Shown here piece by piece: positions 1 through 5,939 of a stretch of DNA of 5,939 nt (its first letter is position 1; each line of letters opens with the position of its first letter). The position numbers and the translations under genes are program-made. The stretch spans positions 1-5,939 of the forward strand of contig SLRI01000498.1 of assembly GCA_007131045.1 (NCBI GenBank), read 5' to 3'. This DNA is from Rhodospirillales bacterium. Its GTDB lineage: Bacteria > Pseudomonadota > Alphaproteobacteria > Geminicoccales > Geminicoccaceae. The notes below the pieces were generated by a model. It searched no databases and had not been told where the DNA came from. It saw only the letters and a program-made list of their open reading frames with translations.

Positions 1-1
1 C

Positions 2-997
2 ATGGCCTTGGAGCACTTCCTTGCCGACCTTCATCAGCATCCGGATGGCGGTGGGTGCGGTGTACCAGACAGCGACCTTCTCGGCCTCGAGCGTCTCGTA
101 CCAGAGCGCCGCGTCGAACTCGGCCTCGAGCACCAGATTGGTCACCCCGTTGGTCAGAGGGGCGATGATCCCGTAGCTCGTGCCGGTCACCCAGCCCGGA
201 TCGGCGGTGCACCAGAAGATGTCGCCGGGCCGGAGATCGAGCGCATAGAATCCCGTCACATTGTGCGCCACGACCGCCTCGTGGACGTGAATGGCACCCT
301 TGGGCGTGCCGGTCGTGCCCGAAGTGAAATGCAGGAGCGCCATGTCCTCGGGGGCGGTCGACGGTGTCGCGAATTCGTCCGAGGCCGCCTCCAGCAACGG
401 CTGCAGTGCCGTGGTACCTTCGCCGCCCTCGCTGCCGGTCACCAGCACGTGTGCCAGATCCGGCACCTCGCCCCTGATCTGCGCCACCTTGCGGGCGTAG
501 AGCTCCGGGCTCGTCACCAGCACCTTGCCCTGCCCGATCTTCAGCCGGGTCGCGATCGGCTCCGGCCCGAAGGCCGAAAAGAGCGGCGAGACCACGGCCC
601 CCGCGAGCAGGCTCCCCAGTACTGCGATATAGAGCTCCGGGACCCGGCCGAGCATGACGAAAACCCGATCGCCGGGCTCGACACCCTGGCCCCGCAGCAC
701 ATTGGCGAACCGCCTGATCAGGCCCGCGAGTTCCCGGTAGCTGATCGCCTGACGCAGGCCCCGCTTGCCGAGCCAGAGCAGGGCCGTGGTCTCGGCCCGC
801 TCGCCGGTGCTGTGCCGGATCACCGCCTCGTGCGCGATGTTCAGCCCGCCATCCGGCAGCCCGTCGAGGCGGGCACGCGCCTCGGCCCAGCTGAACGCCG
901 CGCGTGCAGCCTGGTAATCGCCGAGATTGCTCACCAGACCGCGCGGCTTCACCAGCCTCGCACCGGTCCTCTCGCCCGAGGTGCTCGCCGCCGCCAT
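2..997 (-). CDS. acsA: Acetyl-CoA synthetase (acetate--CoA ligase), N-terminal part
   Basis: An AMP-forming acetate--CoA ligase of the ANL adenylating superfamily: acetate + ATP + CoA gives acetyl-CoA + AMP + PPi, in the cytoplasm. Seen: 332 codons from ATG at 997, open to the left edge. The P-loop-like A3 motif TSGTTGTPKG lies at residues 225-234, preceded by HF. It is followed by HVHEAV, then WCTADPGWVTGTSYG at 262-276 and WYTAPTAIRMLM at 311-322, signatures that separate acetyl-CoA synthetases from other acyl-CoA ligases. An upstream GDRVFVMLGRVPELY segment matches the family's N-terminal subdomain. Family members run about 570-650 residues, so the C-terminal domain with its regulatory/catalytic lysine lies outside the window. 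The start is supported by GGGAGG 5 nt upstream. The gene is divergent from the GH9 gene. The specificity call is from memory of family motifs; propionate could be an alternative substrate. Confidence 0.93.
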   Translation of the reverse strand, partial: MAAASTSGERTGARLVKPRGLVSNLGDYQAARAAFSWAEARARLDGLPDGGLNIAHEAVIRHSTGERAETTALLWLGKRGLRQAISYRELAGLIRRFANVLRGQGVEPGDRVFVMLGRVPELYIAVLGSLLAGAVVSPLFSAFGPEPIATRLKIGQGKVLVTSPELYARKVAQIRGEVPDLAHVLVTGSEGGEGTTALQPLLEAASDEFATPSTAPEDMALLHFTSGTTGTPKGAIHVHEAVVAHNVTGFYALDLRPGDIFWCTADPGWVTGTSYGIIAPLTNGVTNLVLEAEFDAALWYETLEAEKVAVWYTAPTAIRMLMKVGKEVLQGH

Positions 998-1002
998 GAT
1001 TG

Positions 1003-1008
1003 CCTCCC
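1003..1008 (-). promoter_or_regulatory. Shine-Dalgarno site of acsA
   Basis: On the minus strand GGGAGG stands 5 nt before the ATG at 997. It is a near-consensus ribosome-binding site and fixes the acsA start. No in-frame alternative has comparable support. Confidence 0.8.
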
Positions 1009-1038
1009 GCTCTTGCCCGAAACCCGGCTTCATGCGCG

Positions 1039-1044
1039 ATCATG
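1039..1044 (-). promoter_or_regulatory. Possible -10 element of the acsA promoter
   Basis: CATGAT on the minus strand matches four of six bases of TATAAT, including the important second A and final T. It would give a 5' leader of about 35 nt. Its main support is its spacing from the palindrome at 1067-1080. A single weak hexamer in GC-rich DNA is easily coincidental. Confidence 0.25.
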
Positions 1045-1066
1045 CCATGCGATCGGACGGGGCTCG

Positions 1067-1080
1067 TTGATCGAGGTCAA
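1067..1080. promoter_or_regulatory. Candidate FNR/FixK/CRP-family binding site in the acsA-GH9 divergent region
   Basis: TTGATCGAGGTCAA is an inverted repeat TTGA-N6-TCAA. It differs at one of ten defined positions from the FNR consensus TTGAT-N4-ATCAA and fits the alphaproteobacterial FnrL/FixK variant ending in GTCAA. Its centre (1073.5) is about 76 bp upstream of the acsA start. On the minus strand a CATGAT hexamer at 1044-1039 could be a -10 element with a start near 1032, which would put the site at -41.5, the class II activator position. For the GH9 gene no good -10 is seen at matching spacing. The palindrome is seen directly; the binding protein and promoter are inference. Confidence 0.45.
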
Positions 1081-1147
1081 TCGGCGGCTCGAGGCGGTGG
1101 AGCGCCGGGCGTTCACGGAATCTTAAGGTCGCTGGGTTAGCAACGGC

Positions 1148-3622
1148 GTGGTCGATGCAGAATCGGAGACCCGTCACCGTGACCGAGCCCGCATGAGCAC
1201 CCTGATCGCCGCCTACATGGTGACGGCCGGCATTCTCGGCCTGCGCTTCGAGACCGGCAGCATCGTCGAGGAGGGCCGGACGGTCGCCTATGTCGCCGAG
1301 CGCGGCGACCGCGAGCGGTCGGAGCGGCAGATCAGCCGCGGCGGCGTGCCCCTGGGCATCGGCGCACGAACGCCGGGAGGCCAGCCGATGATCCAATTGT
1401 TCGACCGTTTCGAGGCGGGCGCCGGCGACGCCTTCTTTCTCGGCACGCAACCGGGCTTCATCGCCGCTCGCCTCGGCTTCAACGGCAGCCCGCCGGCGGC
1501 CAACGACGCGGCCAGCTATCGCCTGCGCGTGATCGACGGGCCAGACGGACCGGCCCAGCCGCAGCCCGCCGCGGTCTGGCGCAAGTCCAAGATCATCGAC
1601 ACGGCGAGGGTCGAGACCCGAAAGGTCGAGCTCGTGGTCCAGCACGACATCTTCCTCGAGCTCGACCGGCCGCTGGCCCCGGGCGCCACCTACGAGGTCG
1701 TGTTCGACCACCCGGCGATAGCACCCGTCACCTTGACCTACGACACGAGCAGGCTGAGGAGCGAAGCCGTCCATGTGAGCCATATCGGCTTTCGACCCGA
1801 CGATCCGGTCAAGACCGGCTACCTCTCGATGTGGCTCGGCGGGCACACGACCGACCCGGACGCCGATCCCGCCGTGGCTTATGCGCCTGGGACACCGTTT
1901 CGCCTGCTCGATACCCTGACCGGCGAGGCGGTGTTCAGCGGTTCGGCCACCATGGACGAGCCTCGTGACGCGCCGAGCAATCGGCAGCTCAACTACAACA
2001 AGACCGACGTCCTCGCCCTCGACTTCAGCGCCTTCGACCGGCCGGGCGACTACGTCATCGAGGTCGAAGGGGTGGGCACCTCCTACCCGTTCAGGATCGC
2101 CGATGACGTCTGGTCCCGGGCGTTCCGGACGGCGATGCAGGGCTTCTACCACCAGCGCAGCGGCATCGCCCTCGACCCCGCCCTGACCGACTGGCCGCGG
2201 CCGCGCGCGCTGCATCCGGAGGACGGGATCACCGTCTACCAGTCCGGCGCGACGCTGATGGACACCGACCAGGGGCTGAACCTGTTGGGCCGCAAGAGCT
2301 TCGATGCGCTGCCGGAGGAGCGGACGGACGAGGTGATCGGGGATGCCTGGGGCGGCTGGCACGATGCCGGCGACTGGGACCGGCGGGCGCAGCACCTGCA
2401 TGCCGTCCGCGACCTCTTCGACATCGCCGAGCTGCGCCCCGGCTTCGCGGCTTCGCTGCCCCTCAGGGTCCCGGAGAGCGGCAACGGGCTGCCCGACATC
2501 ATCGACGAGGCGCTTTGGACCGTCGACATGTACCGGCGCCTGCAGAAGCCCGACGGCGGCGTGCCGGGCGGCATCGAATCGGATGCCTACCCGCCCCGAG
2601 GCGAGACGAGCTGGACCGCGAGCCAGGACTTCTTCGTCTACGCGCCGGATGCCTGGTCGTCCTTTCTCTATGCCGGGGCTGCCGCCCGTGCTGCGCTCTT
2701 GGTCGAGCCCTACGATCAGGGCCGTGCCGCGGGCTATGCCCAAAGTGCCGACCGCGCCATGCGCTGGGCCGAGGCCAACACGCCGGGCTATGCTCGCGAC
2801 CGCGTGGAGGTGATCAACGCCCGCAACCTCGCGGCAGCCGAGCTCTACCGGCTGACCGGTGACGAGCGCTGGCACGAGGTCTTTCGGGCGAGCTCGGCCT
2901 ATGCCGGCGAGCGCGAGCTGGCACACGAGGAGCACCAGCTCTATTCGACCTTCGTCTACGCCCGCACTGACCGGGCGGTCGACGAGGCGATCCTCGGCCG
3001 CGGCCTCGCGAGCCTGACGGGCTATGCCGACTTTCTTCTTTCGACCGGCGATCGGGGCGGCTTCGGCCAGCTGATGAACCCCTGGACGCCCTATGGCTGG
3101 TCCTACACCTCGGCCCTGCCGGTCGAGGCGGATGTCCTGGTCCTCGCCCACGCGCTCACCGGCGACGAGCGCTATTTCGAGGCCTTGATCCGCGAGACCC
3201 AGTTCGGTCTCGGCGCCAATCCGGACAACATGACCTTCACCACCGGCCTCGGCCACCGCTGGCCGCGCGAGGTCCTCTTGATCGACAAATACGGCATGGG
3301 CGGCGTGCCGGCCGGGCTCACCGTCTTCGGCGGCTGGAACGTGGCCGACCGCGGCCAGCACTGGTCGTTCAGCGAGGCGGCAAGGCACATGACGCCGGCC
3401 TATCCCGAAGCCTGGCCGGTGCACGAGACCTATATCGGCTATTTCTGGGCAGTGCCGATCACCGAGTACACCGTGCACAGCACCATCGCCCGGGTCGCCA
3501 AGGCCTGGGGCTACATCGCCGCCAGCGATGCCACCGGGGCCCGGGCCGCCGGCACCGGCGCGCCGGACCGGCCGCGGCAGCAAGGCCATGCGCCCGGCCC
3601 TGGCACCGCAGCGCGTGGCTAG
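1148..3622 (+). CDS. Glycoside hydrolase family 9 protein (cellulase/endoglucanase-like)
   Basis: An 824-residue protein of the GH9 type: inverting hydrolases, mostly beta-1,4-glucanases or exo-glucosidases. Seen: residues 1 to about 200 form an N-terminal region with beta-strand-like segments and a VWRKSK stretch (143-148). About 207-317 looks like the Ig-like domain that precedes many GH9 catalytic domains (VHVSHIGFRP at 208-217). The catalytic (alpha/alpha)6 domain spans about 325-792. It contains GGWHDAGDWD at 402-411, where D406 and D409 are the conserved base and partner; FGLGANPDN at 686-694, equivalent to the family's GxNP segment; an HR pair at 703-704; and ITEYTVH, with E773 the likely proton donor. 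A Gly/Ala/Pro-rich tail follows 793. The start is uncertain: GTG 1148 is the longest option, while ATG 1193 and ATG 1217 are alternatives, and none has a good Shine-Dalgarno. Residues 16-32 are fairly hydrophobic, but no clear signal-peptidase site is visible, so secretion is unproven. Its exact substrate cannot be read from sequence, and no other carbohydrate gene is adjacent. Confidence 0.88.
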   Translation: MVDAESETRHRDRARMSTLIAAYMVTAGILGLRFETGSIVEEGRTVAYVAERGDRERSERQISRGGVPLGIGARTPGGQPMIQLFDRFEAGAGDAFFLGTQPGFIAARLGFNGSPPAANDAASYRLRVIDGPDGPAQPQPAAVWRKSKIIDTARVETRKVELVVQHDIFLELDRPLAPGATYEVVFDHPAIAPVTLTYDTSRLRSEAVHVSHIGFRPDDPVKTGYLSMWLGGHTTDPDADPAVAYAPGTPFRLLDTLTGEAVFSGSATMDEPRDAPSNRQLNYNKTDVLALDFSAFDRPGDYVIEVEGVGTSYPFRIADDVWSRAFRTAMQGFYHQRSGIALDPALTDWPRPRALHPEDGITVYQSGATLMDTDQGLNLLGRKSFDALPEERTDEVIGDAWGGWHDAGDWDRRAQHLHAVRDLFDIAELRPGFAASLPLRVPESGNGLPDIIDEALWTVDMYRRLQKPDGGVPGGIESDAYPPRGETSWTASQDFFVYAPDAWSSFLYAGAAARAALLVEPYDQGRAAGYAQSADRAMRWAEANTPGYARDRVEVINARNLAAAELYRLTGDERWHEVFRASSAYAGERELAHEEHQLYSTFVYARTDRAVDEAILGRGLASLTGYADFLLSTGDRGGFGQLMNPWTPYGWSYTSALPVEADVLVLAHALTGDERYFEALIRETQFGLGANPDNMTFTTGLGHRWPREVLLIDKYGMGGVPAGLTVFGGWNVADRGQHWSFSEAARHMTPAYPEAWPVHETYIGYFWAVPITEYTVHSTIARVAKAWGYIAASDATGARAAGTGAPDRPRQQGHAPGPGTAARG
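3619..3622. other. Shared CTAG: overlapping convergent stop codons
   Basis: The palindromic tetranucleotide CTAG supplies TAG to the GH9 gene on the plus strand (3620-3622) and TAG to the small minus-strand gene (3621-3619). There is therefore no intergenic space and no room for a classical intrinsic terminator between the two genes; transcripts must end inside the opposing gene or overlap. Confidence 0.85.
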
Positions 3623-3909
3623 CGGGCGAGCAGCGCCTCGCTGATCGCCGCCCATTCGGCGTCGAGCGGGCCGTCGGCCACCGGCTGGCCGGCGCGGCGA
3701 TACCAGTAGCCGGCATTGTCGAGGTCGCCCTCGACCCGGTGGAGATGGGCGTGCACCCAATCACCGGCCGGATCGCCCGCGGCCTGGGCATGCCGGTGCG
3801 CGGCCTGCCAATCGCCCTTGCCCTGCCACCAGAGGGCCAAGACGGCCGGTGCGAGACCGGCAGGCGGCGCCGCTTCATCGAGGCTCCGGCGGAACTCGTC
3901 CAGGGTCAT
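3619..3909 (-). CDS. Small conserved protein of unknown function
   Basis: A 96-residue protein. It resembles, from memory, a widespread family of short bacterial hypothetical proteins marked by a Trp-rich ALWWQGKGDW block (25-34) and a WVHAHLHRVEGDLDNAGYWY block followed by RRAG (51-74). No signal peptide or membrane segment is visible, so it is probably cytosolic. The helical pattern with paired Trp/Ala/Gly/Tyr positions recalls a single or degenerate TPR-like helical hairpin; that is inference, and no function is known to me. The start ATG at 3909 has GGAG (3918-3915) 5 nt upstream, supporting a real gene. It converges on the GH9 gene and its TAG overlaps that gene's TAG. The frame with this conserved pattern is chosen over the antisense plus-strand frames, which show no recognisable motif. 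Confidence 0.8.
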   Translation of the reverse strand: MTLDEFRRSLDEAAPPAGLAPAVLALWWQGKGDWQAAHRHAQAAGDPAGDWVHAHLHRVEGDLDNAGYWYRRAGQPVADGPLDAEWAAISEALLAR

Positions 3910-4163
3910 GCTCGCTCCAGGCTTGCCGACACGTCCGAGATCAGACTACCACGCCGCCCGGCGGCGGGCCAGCAACGCAGATTCTCGAGAAGAGGGAAGA
4001 TGTGGGGGAAATCATTCGGCGCCACAGCCGCGATGCGCGGCGACCACGAACGGCGGCTAGCCGGCGTTAGGGCCGCGCGGCAACGATCGCATCGGAACGC
4101 GACGCTCGAGCCCATGGCGAGAGGGCCATTCGCTGGTGGTACCCTCGGGCGCGACGATGCGAC

Positions 4164-4193
4164 GCTGTCGACAGCTCGGCGTCGACAGCTCGG
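4164..4193. repeat. Tandem 13-bp direct repeat with embedded 12-bp palindrome
   Basis: GTCGACAGCTCGG occurs at 4167-4179 and again at 4181-4193 (period 14 bp). The first copy sits in the perfect palindrome GCTGTCGACAGC (4164-4175); the second copy keeps only its GTCGAC core and right arm. The position 64-93 bp before the adaptor start suits a regulator-binding site, but a local duplication without function is equally possible. Confidence 0.55.
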
Positions 4194-4217
4194 GCGCAGG
4201 CCGGGAACGTTCGAGGC

Positions 4218-4233
4218 CGATAGATCGTTATCG
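4218..4233. promoter_or_regulatory. Candidate operator/promoter dyad upstream of the efflux operon
   Basis: CGATA-N6-TATCG is a 5-bp-arm inverted repeat in the only AT-richer patch of the intergenic region, ending 23 bp before the adaptor ATG. Such dyads near efflux promoters often bind TetR- or MarR-type repressors (family knowledge), but no regulator gene is present here. I could not assign -35 and -10 boxes with confidence. Confidence 0.3.
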
Positions 4234-4256
4234 ATTCATAGGAGACAAGGCCGGGA

Positions 4257-5642
4257 ATGGAGCGGGCGCGTGGCATGAAGCGCGGGGTCGGCCGGGCGCT
4301 GGCCGTGCTGTTGCCGTTGGCGCTCGGTGCGGCGGTGCTGGTCTGGGCCGCCAGAGAGCAGGCACCTTTGGCGCTGCGCGAGCCGGAGGAAGCGGCAACG
4401 GCGGTGCGGGTGCAGCAGATCGAGCCGATCGATTTCGTCCCGGCGGTCAGCGCCTTCGGCACGGTCGAGCCGCTGTCGGTCTGGCGCGCCGTGGCCGAGG
4501 TGGCCGGCACCGTCGAGGCGTTCGACCCGGAGCTGCGTCCCGGCCGGCTGGTCGATCGCGGCAGGCCGATCATCCGCCTCGACGAGACCGACCACCGCTT
4601 GGCCGAGGCGCGCTTTCTGGCCGAGATCGACGCGATCGAGGCGCGCCTCGAGGAGCTCGAGCTCAGGGATCGAAATTTCGAGGCGATCCTGGAGATCGAG
4701 CGACGGGCCCGTGATCTCGCAGCCGCCGAGTACGAGCGCCGCCGCGTGCTGCTGGAGCGCGATGCGGTGAGCGAGGCCGCCCTCGATTCGGCCGAGGAGG
4801 CGCTGCTGCAGCGGCGCACGCGGGTCCAGGAGCTGGAGAACGAGCGGCGCCTGGTGCCGGCCCAGCGACGCCTGCAGGAAGCCGAGCGCGCCGCCGCCCG
4901 GGCGCGGCTCGCCGAGGCCCGCCGCAACATCGAGCGAACCCGGATCACCATGCCGTTCGACGGCCGCATCGCCGAAGTGCTGATCGAGCAGGGCCAGTTC
5001 GTCGGTGTCGGCGAGGTGATGCTGGTCGCCGAGGACCTGCGCCGCATCGAGGTCAGCGCGCCTCTGCGGCTCGACGAGGCGCGAGTACTCCTCGCCGATC
5101 GCCTGCCGGCGCCCTTGGCCGAGCTCGGCGTCGACGATTTCGACCGGCTGCCGGCGCTGGTCGGGCTCGCGGCCGAGCTCGAGCTGGAGATCGGCGGGCT
5201 CGACTTTTCCTGGCCGGCGACGATCCGCCGTTTCACCTTCGCCCTCGATCCCGCGACCCGGACGATCGGGATCGTCGTCGGTGTCGAAGAGCCGTGGGCG
5301 CAGGCCGTGCCGGGCCAGCGGCCACCCCTGGTCAGCGGCATGTTCGTGGAGGTGGTGCTGCGCGGCCCGCCGATCGAGGATGCTCTTCTGGTGCCGCGCG
5401 CCGCCCTCGAGCGCACGGACGACGGCTGGCGGGTCAATGTCGTCGACGGCGACGACCGGCTGGAACGGCGCCACGTCGAGGTCGCCTACCAGGTCGGCGA
5501 GTTGGCGGTGATCGCGACCGGTCTGGAGCCGGGCGAGCGGGTGGTGGTCAGCGACCTGCCGGTGGCCATCGAGGGCATGCTCCTGGAGCCGCGCGCGGCA
5601 GACGAGCTGCCGCTCACGCCGTCGAGCGGCGGTGATCGATGA
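4257..5642 (+). CDS. RND efflux periplasmic adaptor subunit (HlyD/AcrA family membrane fusion protein)
   Basis: A 461-residue adaptor that bridges an inner-membrane RND permease and a TolC-like outer-membrane channel. Seen: a basic N-terminus (MKRGVGR from residue 7) and a hydrophobic segment at about 13-31 that anchors or exports it. First lipoyl half at about 66-111 (VSAFGTVEPL ... GRPIIRLDETD); alpha-helical coiled-coil hairpin at about 113-225, rich in Glu/Arg/Ala/Leu; second lipoyl half at about 226-260 (TRITMPFDGRIAEVLIEQGQ). A beta-barrel covers about 261-372 and a membrane-proximal domain about 373-445 (LLVPRAAL, GLEPGERVVVSDL). At the hairpin tip, R161, L165 and S172 reproduce the spacing of the AcrA RLS motif that contacts TolC. 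Start ATG 4257 has AAGG 6 nt upstream; ATG 4275 is a possible alternative. It overlaps the permease gene by ATGA. The transported substrate cannot be inferred. Confidence 0.92.
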   Translation: MERARGMKRGVGRALAVLLPLALGAAVLVWAAREQAPLALREPEEAATAVRVQQIEPIDFVPAVSAFGTVEPLSVWRAVAEVAGTVEAFDPELRPGRLVDRGRPIIRLDETDHRLAEARFLAEIDAIEARLEELELRDRNFEAILEIERRARDLAAAEYERRRVLLERDAVSEAALDSAEEALLQRRTRVQELENERRLVPAQRRLQEAERAAARARLAEARRNIERTRITMPFDGRIAEVLIEQGQFVGVGEVMLVAEDLRRIEVSAPLRLDEARVLLADRLPAPLAELGVDDFDRLPALVGLAAELELEIGGLDFSWPATIRRFTFALDPATRTIGIVVGVEEPWAQAVPGQRPPLVSGMFVEVVLRGPPIEDALLVPRAALERTDDGWRVNVVDGDDRLERRHVEVAYQVGELAVIATGLEPGERVVVSDLPVAIEGMLLEPRAADELPLTPSSGGDR

Positions 5643-5939
5643 TCCGCCTCTTCGCCGGCCACCCGACCGCCGCAGCCCTCCTGGCGCTGGCCTTCGCGGT
5701 GCTCGGGCTGACCGCGCTGCCCGGGGTGCAGCGCGACACCTTCCCGGATTTTCGCGTCGATCGGGTGCAGGTGAGCATCGTCTTTCCCGGGGCGGCCGCC
5801 GAGGAGGTCGAGGAGAGCCTCTGTCTCGCGATCGAGGATGCGCTGGACGGTCTCGTCGGCATCGACGAGGCCAAATGCATCGCCCGTGCCAACCAGGCCA
5901 CCGCCGAGATCGAGCTCGTCTACGGCCACGATGTCGGCC
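5639..5939 (+). CDS. RND efflux permease subunit, N-terminal part
   Basis: The first 100 codons of an RND-superfamily, proton-driven inner-membrane pump, cut by the right edge; full proteins are about 1000-1050 residues with 12 membrane helices. Seen: a first membrane helix at about 9-27, then RDTFPDFRVDRVQVSIVFPG (32-51), corresponding to the RND sequence after TM1. PGAAAEEVEES (50-60) matches the family's PGASPEEVE segment of the porter domain. Then LCLAIEDALDGLVGIDE (61-77) resembles the subgroup with a CL.IEEAL pattern. ATG at 5639 overlaps the adaptor's TGA (ATGA), with no strong Shine-Dalgarno, so translational coupling is likely. Whether it exports drugs, lipids or metals is not decidable from this fragment. 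Confidence 0.92.
   Translation, partial: MIRLFAGHPTAAALLALAFAVLGLTALPGVQRDTFPDFRVDRVQVSIVFPGAAAEEVEESLCLAIEDALDGLVGIDEAKCIARANQATAEIELVYGHDVG

Larger units (their letters stand above)
3910..4256. other. 347-bp intergenic region between divergent genes, no gene seen
   Basis: This lies between the divergent starts of the small conserved gene (minus) and the efflux adaptor (plus). Short ORFs cross it in several frames, but none has a recognisable motif, a good ribosome site and its own boundaries. It holds a 6-bp perfect hairpin with a 3-nt loop at 4027-4041 (GCCGCG/CGCGGC), the tandem repeat and palindrome at 4164-4193, and a distinctly AT-richer stretch at about 4220-4240 just before the adaptor. 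No tRNA cloverleaf or U-tract terminator was seen. It probably carries the promoters of both neighbours. Confidence 0.6.

Noticed and set aside
2..1126. A 374-codon plus-strand open frame opposite acsA
   Set aside because: It is antisense to a clear acetyl-CoA synthetase frame, has His/Arg/Pro-rich shadow composition and no family motif.
1040..3760. A 906-codon open frame on the minus strand across the whole GH9 gene and beyond both of its ends
   Set aside because: Its translation is low in recognisable motifs and rich in Gly/Arg/Ala/Val/Asp as expected of an antisense shadow in about 70% GC DNA. The plus-strand frame has clear GH9 catalytic motifs, and the far end overlaps the better supported small gene on the same strand.
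4027..4041. Perfect 6-bp GC hairpin, considered as a terminator
   Set aside because: It has no U-tract on either strand and lies upstream of both flanking genes; short GC hairpins are common by chance at this base composition.
3739..4278. A 179-codon plus-strand open frame spanning the intergenic gap before the adaptor
   Set aside because: It begins inside the small conserved minus-strand gene, has no good ribosome site, runs into the adaptor start and shows no recognisable motif.
4236..5474. Two long minus-strand open frames (412 and 456 codons) opposite the efflux adaptor
   Set aside because: They are mirror images of the adaptor's coding sequence; one is dominated by Ser/Arg, the other by Gln/His/Asp/Leu shadow composition, and neither has a domain signature.

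Overview
This is a 5.9-kb window of very GC-rich DNA (roughly 70% by eye) with strongly GC-biased third codon positions. It looks like chromosomal DNA of a high-GC proteobacterium, most likely an alphaproteobacterium. That placement is inference from codon use, the acetyl-CoA synthetase type, an FNR/FixK-like site and the RND efflux layout; no rRNA or other marker is present. I see no tRNA, rRNA, insertion sequence, CRISPR array or phage gene. The window looks like ordinary chromosome carrying several unrelated functions.

Layout. (1) Positions 2-997, minus strand: the N-terminal 332 codons of an acetyl-CoA synthetase (acetate--CoA ligase, AcsA type), running off the left edge. (2) Positions 998-1147: a 150-bp divergent intergenic region with a good Shine-Dalgarno for acs and a near-perfect FNR/CRP-family palindrome at 1067-1080. 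(3) Positions 1148-3622, plus strand: a large glycoside hydrolase family 9 protein (cellulase/endoglucanase-like) with N-terminal beta-domains, the DAGD catalytic-base motif and a C-terminal candidate acid Glu. (4) Positions 3619-3909, minus strand: a small conserved cytosolic-looking protein of unknown function, convergent with the GH9 gene; the two stop codons share one CTAG. (5) Positions 3910-4256: a 347-bp gap with no convincing gene, but with a palindrome and tandem repeat and an AT-richer segment just before the next gene. (6) Positions 4257-5642, plus strand: an RND-efflux periplasmic adaptor (HlyD/AcrA family). It is translationally coupled through an ATGA overlap to (7) an RND permease at 5639-5939, cut by the right edge.

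How they work together. The adaptor and permease are an operon encoding two parts of a tripartite efflux pump; a TolC-like outer-membrane partner is not in view, although the adaptor has the residues expected to contact one. Acs activates acetate to acetyl-CoA and shares its upstream region with the GH9 gene, so the palindrome there could serve one or both. No functional link between the glycosidase, the small protein and the pump can be shown. Very long antisense ORFs over acs and the GH9 gene are best explained as high-GC shadows. I found no convincing sign of a novel multi-gene system.
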